The notes under the pieces are model-generated. The model saw only the letters and a list, made by a program, of their open reading frames with translations, did not search any database and was not told where the DNA came from. Of a DNA stretch of 11,842 nt, positions 7,765 through 11,842 are shown one piece after another. Source of the stretch: CAYSLC01 sp964431545 (GTDB lineage Bacteria; Desulfobacterota; Desulfobacteria; Desulfobacterales; JAABSP01); the NCBI GenBank assembly GCA_964431545.1, contig CAYSLC010000176.1, forward strand, positions 1-11,842, given 5' to 3'. Positions within the stretch are counted from its first letter, which is position 1. The number at the start of each line of letters is the position of its first letter. A program made the position numbers and the translations under genes.

Positions 7765-7793
7765 ATTATAGCGGGGCGGCGTCCCCGAGTCAA
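7765..7793 (-). promoter_or_regulatory. Sigma70-type promoter for the YdjM-like gene
   Basis: On the minus strand, TTGACT (7793-7788) is followed after 17 bases by a perfect TATAAT (7770-7765). Transcription would start near 7758, leaving a leader of about 83 bases before the GTG start. The boxes and spacing are read directly; function is inferred. Confidence 0.7.
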
Positions 7794-7843
7794 TCTCTCC
7801 GCGACCATCCCACCGCGGCCATGCGGCCATGCCGTGGGAAAGG

Positions 7844-7891
7844 CGCCCGATGCCCGAGGCCGCGGCGCCGTTTTTTCAGGGGCATCGGGCG
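7844..7891. repeat. 12-base perfect inverted repeat
   Basis: CGCCCGATGCCC at 7844-7855 pairs perfectly with its reverse complement at 7880-7891, around a 24-base loop that contains a TTTTTT run (7871-7876). The T run is inside the loop rather than after the stem, so a standard terminator is unlikely on either strand. It may be a degenerate REP-like element or a protein-binding site. Confidence 0.55.
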
Positions 7892-7966
7892 GTTTCACCC
7901 GGGCTCCACGCCGGGGATCCCACCTGGAGATTCACATGGAGGATAGCGGGGAGGCGGAAAAAGCGG

Positions 7967-7972
7967 TATAAT
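7967..7972 (+). promoter_or_regulatory. Candidate -10 box for the CAP-domain gene
   Basis: A perfect TATAAT lies 90 bases before the CAP gene start. No good -35 hexamer is found at 16 to 18 bases upstream, and the bases before it do not form an extended -10. It may need an activator or may be a chance match. Confidence 0.35.
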
Positions 7973-8014
7973 ACGAATGGCGCTCCGGCAGGACACGGGT
8001 GCGGCGCGCCCGGG

Positions 8015-8039
8015 CGATGGCATTGAACGATGGCATTGA
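8015..8039 (+). repeat. Tandem 12-mer in the CAP gene leader
   Basis: CGATGGCATTGA occurs at 8015-8026 and again at 8028-8039, one base apart, so the period is 13. It lies 12 bases before the Shine-Dalgarno of the CAP gene. It may be a local slippage duplication or a paired binding site. The ATGs inside the copies lack a Shine-Dalgarno and are out of frame with the gene. Confidence 0.6.
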
Positions 8040-8062
8040 GAAGGTCTGTAGGGAGGTAAAGT

Positions 8063-8614
8063 ATGGAGGAGAATCGAATGCGAAAAAAGGGTGCTCTCCG
8101 GTCGGGGACCGTTTGGATGGTGCTGATCCTGCTGGCCGTCCTGTCCGAAGGCCGAATCGTCACCGGCGCCGAATCCGAGCACGGCCCCCCGCCCCAGACC
8201 GAGGCCGTCCGGAAGATGGAGACGGAGGTCATCGACCGGGTCAACCAGAGACGAAAGGCCCACGACCTGAACCCGCTGGCGGAGAAGGATCTTCTGAGCC
8301 GCATCGCCCGGGAGTACAGCCGGCGGATGATCCGCAAGGAGTTCTTCAGCCACGAGGCCCCGTCGGGCGGAACCCCTTCGGACCGGATCCGGGAGGCCGG
8401 ACTGCGCTACCGGTGGGTCGGGGAGAACCTCGCCATGTTCGGCAACGTGACCCAACCCGCCCCCAGGGCGGTGAAACAGTGGATGGGCAGCGCGGCCCAC
8501 CGGAAGAACATCCTCCAGGGGGAATTCACCCACACCGGGGTGGGAATCTGGAAGGAGGGGAACCGGTATTACATCACCCAGGTCTTCATGCGGCCCATGA
8601 ACGGGACGGAGTGA
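8063..8614 (+). CDS. Secreted CAP-domain (SCP/PR1-like, YkwD-type) protein
   Basis: This 183-residue exported protein starts at ATG 8063, 6 bases after a strong AGGGAGG. The basic N-terminus (RMRKKG) and hydrophobic core (about 15-28) form a signal peptide with a likely cut at VTGA/ES (near residue 36). The CAP domain fills about 53-177. It shows EFFSHEAPSGGTPSDR (His97), VGENLAM (Glu121), AVKQWMGSAAHRKNIL (136-151) and THTGVGI (His157), matching the cavity residues and the W..S..HR.NIL block of bacterial CAP proteins. The expected site is the periplasm or cell surface. Bacterial CAP proteins have no settled general function; envelope or spore-coat association and lipid or small-ligand binding have been reported for some. 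It is a stand-alone unit, with no operon partner in sight. Confidence 0.92.
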   Translation: MEENRMRKKGALRSGTVWMVLILLAVLSEGRIVTGAESEHGPPPQTEAVRKMETEVIDRVNQRRKAHDLNPLAEKDLLSRIAREYSRRMIRKEFFSHEAPSGGTPSDRIREAGLRYRWVGENLAMFGNVTQPAPRAVKQWMGSAAHRKNILQGEFTHTGVGIWKEGNRYYITQVFMRPMNGTE

Positions 8615-8722
8615 TTCTTTTTTCGGTGGTCATGCGTTCTCCGCCGGCTGGCAAACCCATTCCCCCGCCACCGGCGTTTCCATGCCCGGTATCGAGAATC
8701 CGACCCGGGTGGTCGCATGACG

Positions 8723-8746
8723 GGGGCGGACACACAGGTCCGCCCC
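8723..8746. repeat. REP-like palindrome
   Basis: GGGGCGGAC (8723-8731) and GTCCGCCCC (8738-8746) form a perfect 9-base-pair stem with loop ACACAG, followed by TACG. Palindromes with this pattern, ending in CCCCTACG, are familiar as high-copy REP-like repeats in many bacterial genomes (from memory, not checked). It lies in the spacer between the CAP and Uma2 genes and lacks a T tract, so it is not an evident terminator. Confidence 0.65.
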
Positions 8747-8807
8747 TACGTTTCCGGGGGGCGGGGTTTCCGGGGCCGGCGAGGCGGCCTGCCCCAAAAT
8801 GTGATCG

Positions 8808-9401
8808 ATGCCAAAAAACCTTATGGCCGTGGCGCAAAAGAAAAACTGCGGATATACCTATTCGGACTATCTGACCTGGCCGGAGGAGGGCCGGATGGAG
8901 CTGATCGAGGGGGAGATCTTCGATATGAGCCCGGCTCCCTCCCGCCGGCACCAGCAAGTCTCCGGCGAACTGTTCCGGCAGATCGCCAATCACCTGGTGG
9001 AACGGGGATGTTCCGTCTACCCCGCACCCTTCGATGTCCGTCTGGCCGAAGCCGGTCAAGCCGAGGAGGACGAGACCTCCGTGGTGCAGCCGGACGTCTC
9101 GGTGATCCGCGATCCCGGCAAGCTCGACGACCGAGGGTGCCGGGGAGCCCCCGACTTTATCGCCGAGGTCGTCCGCCCCGCCACGGCTTCCAAGGATTAC
9201 ATCCAGAAGCGGATTCTCTACGAGCGGCACGGGGTGAGGGAGTACTGGCTGGTCCACCCCGTCGACCGCATGGTGATCATCCATCTGTCGGGAGAGGACG
9301 GCAGGTTTTCGTCGCCCTCCTTCCATCCGGGAGAGGGCGCGCTGAACCTCTCCGTGCTCCCGGACACGGCCATCGACCTGGACAGGGTCTTCGCGGAATA
9401 A
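8808..9401 (+). CDS. Uma2-family PD-(D/E)XK protein (DUF820)
   Basis: The protein has 197 residues from ATG 8808, or 192 from ATG 8823, which better fits the usual short lead before the YTYSDYL motif. Neither ATG has a clear Shine-Dalgarno. Family features are YTYSDYLTWPEEGRMELIEG (16-35), SPAPSRRHQ (41-49), VVQPDVSVI (92-100, Asp96), DFIAEVVRPAT (116-126, Glu120) and DYIQKRILYERHGVREYWLV (130-149, with Lys134 as the probable catalytic lysine). The core Asp, Glu and Lys of the PD-(D/E)XK fold are thus present. The Ser of the usual EVLSPST motif is Arg here. Uma2 proteins are abundant in many bacteria, commonly labelled putative endonucleases, without a proven physiological role. Nothing nearby suggests a restriction or defence cassette. 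Confidence 0.9.
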   Translation: MPKNLMAVAQKKNCGYTYSDYLTWPEEGRMELIEGEIFDMSPAPSRRHQQVSGELFRQIANHLVERGCSVYPAPFDVRLAEAGQAEEDETSVVQPDVSVIRDPGKLDDRGCRGAPDFIAEVVRPATASKDYIQKRILYERHGVREYWLVHPVDRMVIIHLSGEDGRFSSPSFHPGEGALNLSVLPDTAIDLDRVFAE

Positions 9402-9418
9402 CCTTAACATGAAATATC

Positions 9419-9446
9419 CCGGCTGAAGCCGATGCCGCTTCACCGG
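9419..9446 (+). promoter_or_regulatory. Hairpin directly before the acyl-CoA dehydrogenase Shine-Dalgarno
   Basis: CCGG-c-TGAAGC, loop CGATGCC, GCTTCA-CCGG forms a 10-base-pair imperfect stem with one bulged C. It ends at the base before AAAAGGAG (9447-9454). An alternative small hairpin CGGC-TGAA-GCCG overlaps its left arm. It could be a binding site, a translation-modulating hairpin or a REP-type remnant; the sequence does not decide between these. Confidence 0.4.
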
Positions 9447-9460
9447 AAAAGGAGACACCG

Positions 9461-10705
9461 ATGTTCGATTATCTCTTGTCCGAGGAACAGCTCTCCCTCA
9501 GAGACGAGGTCCGGGCGTTCGTCAAGACCATCCCCCGCCGGATGATCCTGGACATGGACGCGGACCGGATCCGGTTTCCCGTCGATTTCCTCAAGGAGGC
9601 CGGCCGCCGGAACCTGATGGGATGCCGGTATCCGACCCGCTGGGGCGGGCGGGACATGGACTGGGTCGCCACCTGCATGGTCATGGAGGAGGTGGGGGTC
9701 CTGGGCTACATCTTCGCCTGCACCTTCGGCGTCGGGGCCGAGCTGGTCTGCGACGCCGTGGTCCTCCACGGCACCGACGCCCAGAAGGAGCGGTACGTGG
9801 CGCCCCTGCTGAAGGGGGAGATCTTCGCCGCCGAGTGCCTCACCGAACCCCGGGGCGGGTCCGACTTCTTCGGGACCACCACCAGGGCCGAGGACAAGGG
9901 GGACCACTTCCTTTTGAACGGCCAGAAGCGGTTCATCGTGGGGGGCGAGGCGGCCGACTATTTCCTCGTCTACGCCCGCACCGACCCGGAGGCGGAGCCC
10001 CACAAATCGATCTCCTGCTTCATCGTCGACCGGTCTCCGGGGGTGGAGACCGAGTACCACTACGGGCTCATGGGGTGCCGCGGGGGCGGGGCCAGCCGGG
10101 TGGTCTTCAGGGATGTCCGGGTCCCCAGGGAGAACCTCCTGGGCGGGCTCAACCGGGGGGTGGATGTCTTCAACACCATGATGATCCCGGAGCGCCTGGG
10201 CACCGCCGCCATGACCATCGGCGCGGCCCGGCCGGCCCTGGAGGTGGCCACCGGATACACGGCCCGCAGAAAGGCCTTCGGCCGGCCGGTGGCCAAGTTT
10301 CAGGGGGTCAGTTTCCAGGTGGCCGAGGGGGCCATGCTCCTGGACGCCTGCCGGGCCATGGTCCAGGTCACCGCCCAGGCGGTGGACAGCGGGATCGACC
10401 CCCGCCGGATCCGGCGGATGGTCTCCGAGACCAAGAAGTTCGTGACCGAATCATGCCAGAAGGTGGCCCACAACGCCATGCAGGTGATGGGCGGCATCGG
10501 CTACACCGATATCTTCCCCGTGGAGCGGATCTTCCGGGACCTCCGCCTCTCCTCCATCTGGACCGGGACCAACGAGGTGATGTCCATGATCATCGCCAAT
10601 GAATGGTACAAGGAGTACCGGAAGGAGAAGGAGGCCCGCCGGACCCGCGACCTGGAGATGGATGCCGCCGCGGCGGACCGGGAGGAGGAGAAGGTGTATG
10701 AGTAG
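9461..10705 (+). CDS. Acyl-CoA dehydrogenase (LCAD/IVD catalytic type)
   Basis: This 414-residue cytoplasmic flavoenzyme should oxidise acyl-CoA to 2-enoyl-CoA, passing electrons to an electron-transfer flavoprotein. ATG 9461 follows AAAAGGAG by 6 bases. The N-terminal helical domain (1-120) starts MFDYLLSEEQ. The beta domain has the FAD-contact motif AECLTEPRGGSD (124-135) and VFRDVRVPRENLLG (215-228). The C-terminal helical domain has RRKAFGRPVAKFQGVSFQVAEGAMLL (269-294 region) and QVMGGIGYTDIFPVERIFRD (341-360). The MCAD catalytic Glu position (YEGT) is Thr368 here (WTGT). Glu244 in PERL, on helix G, occupies the place of the catalytic base in isovaleryl- and long-chain enzymes, so activity is probably retained. 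The charged tail (about 385-414) extends beyond the usual end. The substrate is unknown. An SDR gene follows 63 bases downstream. Confidence 0.95.
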   Translation: MFDYLLSEEQLSLRDEVRAFVKTIPRRMILDMDADRIRFPVDFLKEAGRRNLMGCRYPTRWGGRDMDWVATCMVMEEVGVLGYIFACTFGVGAELVCDAVVLHGTDAQKERYVAPLLKGEIFAAECLTEPRGGSDFFGTTTRAEDKGDHFLLNGQKRFIVGGEAADYFLVYARTDPEAEPHKSISCFIVDRSPGVETEYHYGLMGCRGGGASRVVFRDVRVPRENLLGGLNRGVDVFNTMMIPERLGTAAMTIGAARPALEVATGYTARRKAFGRPVAKFQGVSFQVAEGAMLLDACRAMVQVTAQAVDSGIDPRRIRRMVSETKKFVTESCQKVAHNAMQVMGGIGYTDIFPVERIFRDLRLSSIWTGTNEVMSMIIANEWYKEYRKEKEARRTRDLEMDAAAADREEEKVYE

Positions 10706-10768
10706 GGTCTGCCTCCCCGCACGCCGGCGGCGCAATGCCGGATCGATGACTCATCAAGGAGCGTTGCC

Positions 10769-11710
10769 GTGACCGCGCCCTCTCTCCATGCCGTCACCGG
10801 CGCCTACGGGTTCACCGGGAAGTACATCGCCCAAAGGCTGCTCCGCCGGGGGCGCCGGGTCATCACCCTGACCAACTCCCCTCATCGGAAGAATCCCTTC
10901 GGCGCGGAGGTCGTGGCCCATCCCTTCCATTTCCGCGAGCCCGGAAAGCTGGAGGAGATCCTCAAAGGGGTCTCGGTCCTCTACAACACCTACTGGGTCC
11001 GGTTCGACCACGAGGACTTCACCTTCGCCGACGCCGAGCGCAACGGGATCACCCTCTTCCGGGCCGCCGAGGCGGCCGGGGTGGAGCGGATCATCCACAT
11101 CGGCATCACCAACCCATCGGCCGATTCCCCCCTGCCGTACTTCCGGGGAAAAGCCCATCTGGAGGAGGCCCTGGAGGGATCCGGCATCTCCCACGCCATT
11201 CTGCGGCCGGCGGTCCTGTTCGGTCCCGAGGACATCCTCATCAACAACATCGCCTGGGCCCTCCGGCGGCTGCCGGTCTTCGGCGTCTTCGGAAGCGGCG
11301 GGTACCGTCTCCAGCCCATCCACGTGGACGATCTGGCGGCCCTGGCGGTGGACCAGGGGGAGCGGCGGGAGAACGCCCTCGTCCAGGCCATCGGCCCGGA
11401 GACCTTCACCTACCGGGGTCTGGTGGAGACCATCGGCCGGATCATCGGGAAGCGGCGGCCGATCATTTCGGTCCCGCCCGAGGTCGGGTACTGGGCGGCC
11501 CGGCTCATCGGCGCGGCGGTGGGGGATGTCTTCGTCACCCGGGACGAGATCGACGGGCTGATGGCGGATCTCCTGTCGGTGGACGCGCCGCCGGCCGGGA
11601 AGACGGCCCTCACCGACTGGGCGAGGGCCCACGCCGATTCCCTCGGCCGGCGGTACCACAGCGAACTGGGCCGCCGGCTCGACCGGCGGCGGAGGTACGG
11701 ACGGGTCTGA
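10769..11710 (+). CDS. NAD(P)-binding atypical SDR (NDUFA9/NmrA-like)
   Basis: This 313-residue protein starts with GTG 10769, 7 bases after AAGGAG. The Rossmann nucleotide-binding motif TGAYGFTGKYIA lies at residues 10-21. LYNTYWVRF (71-79) replaces the usual central strand motif. VERIIHIGIT (105-114) leads to YFRGK (Tyr124, Lys128), the YxxxK pair. LRPAVLFGPED (145-155) and LQPIHVDDLA (181-190) are typical of extended/atypical SDRs such as NDUFA9-like and epimerase-like proteins. The C-terminus is Arg-rich (RRLDRRRRYGR). Reaction and substrate cannot be assigned. Because it lies 63 bases behind the acyl-CoA dehydrogenase on the same strand, a shared transcript is likely. Involvement in acyl or other lipid metabolism, or a membrane-associated quinone/respiratory role, are both possible. 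Confidence 0.88.
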   Translation: MTAPSLHAVTGAYGFTGKYIAQRLLRRGRRVITLTNSPHRKNPFGAEVVAHPFHFREPGKLEEILKGVSVLYNTYWVRFDHEDFTFADAERNGITLFRAAEAAGVERIIHIGITNPSADSPLPYFRGKAHLEEALEGSGISHAILRPAVLFGPEDILINNIAWALRRLPVFGVFGSGGYRLQPIHVDDLAALAVDQGERRENALVQAIGPETFTYRGLVETIGRIIGKRRPIISVPPEVGYWAARLIGAAVGDVFVTRDEIDGLMADLLSVDAPPAGKTALTDWARAHADSLGRRYHSELGRRLDRRRRYGRV

Positions 11711-11791
11711 TCGGCGGAAGATGGGCGTCTTCGCGAGCGAGGCGAGGGTGGTGGATCAGCGGGTATGGGTTGGTTTTGATAAACTGGACGA

Positions 11792-11835
11792 GCCCCGAAG
11801 GGGCGGCACATACCAGCCCGGCGCATCGCGCCGGG
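11792..11835. repeat. REP-like double hairpin
   Basis: Two perfect hairpins lie 12 bases apart: GCCCC-GAA-GGGGC (11792-11804) and CCCGGCGC-ATC-GCGCCGGG (11817-11835). The layout, with a GCCCCGAAGGGGC unit followed by a short spacer and a second GC-rich palindrome, resembles dispersed REP-type elements seen in many GC-rich genomes (from memory). No U tract follows either stem. It sits 81 bases after the SDR gene and may also stabilise or end that transcript. Confidence 0.65.
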
Positions 11836-11842
11836 ACCGTGT

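Larger units (their letters stand above)
7676..8062. other. Intergenic region with promoters and repeats
   Basis: This 387-base spacer lies between the leftward hydrolase gene and the rightward CAP gene. It holds the hydrolase promoter (7765-7793), a tandem GCGGCCAT pair (7815-7822, 7823-7830 with one shift base), a 12-base inverted repeat (7844-7891), a TATAAT box for the CAP gene (7967-7972) and a tandem 12-mer (8015-8039). Open frames in it show no recognisable protein. Confidence 0.6.

Noticed and set aside
7858..7876. Terminator made of a GC-rich stem followed by TTTTTT
   Set aside because: The GC-rich bases before the T run form an 8-base palindrome without a loop or only a 3-base-pair stem; no stable terminator hairpin results.
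8590..8630. Rho-independent terminator after the CAP gene (TTCTTTTTT)
   Set aside because: Only a 3 to 4 base-pair stem can be formed before the T run, and it is too far away; not convincing.
1..11842. tRNA, rRNA, CRISPR array, transposase or integrase genes
   Set aside because: No cloverleaf-like sequence, conserved rRNA stretch, regularly spaced repeats or recombinase motifs were found on either strand.

Overview
The window is a piece of a GC-rich genome of a Gram-negative (diderm) bacterium. It carries an oligopeptide/microcin-C type ABC importer with a periplasmic binding protein, a predicted outer-membrane beta-barrel protein, and an acyl-CoA dehydrogenase. With the REP-like palindromes and the AAA-ATPase-like/PD-(D/E)XK gene, this would fit a Desulfobacterota (deltaproteobacterial) genome. 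That assignment is an inference from style, as there is no rRNA or other marker gene. A 10-base run of N at 496-505 shows this is a draft assembly.

Left block (1-3927, minus strand). A YejB-YejE permease pair, overlapping by ATGA, is read leftward from a good sigma70-type promoter at 3979-4007. An AT-richer gene for an AAA-ATPase-like protein with a C-terminal PD-(D/E)XK nuclease domain follows. It overlaps by another ATGA the start of a family 5 solute-binding protein that runs off the left edge. The AAA-like gene is split in the deposited sequence only because two contigs sharing 9 bases were joined with 10 Ns. Collapsing the overlap restores a 527-residue reading frame. No transporter ATPase (YejF) lies in the window.

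Central block (4252-7675). Two genes on the plus strand, 7 bases apart, encode an envelope pair. The first is a 659-residue protein with signal peptide, AMIN domain, Pro-rich linker, five 34-residue TPR units and a predicted C-terminal beta-barrel. The second is an exported FecR-domain protein. Convergent to them is a YdjM-like integral-membrane metal-dependent hydrolase, with its own promoter at 7765-7793. The AMIN-TPR-barrel/FecR pair is the best candidate here for an undescribed system.

Right block (8063-11710, plus strand). This holds a secreted CAP-domain protein, a Uma2-family PD-(D/E)XK protein, an acyl-CoA dehydrogenase of the LCAD/IVD catalytic type, and an NAD(P)-binding atypical SDR. 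The last two are probably co-transcribed. REP-like palindromes sit before the Uma2 gene (8723-8746) and at the right end (11792-11835). Smaller repeats lie in the 387-base spacer before the CAP gene.

No tRNA, rRNA, CRISPR array, transposase or convincing Rho-independent terminator was seen. The strong G+C bias produces many long antisense open frames that are not genes.
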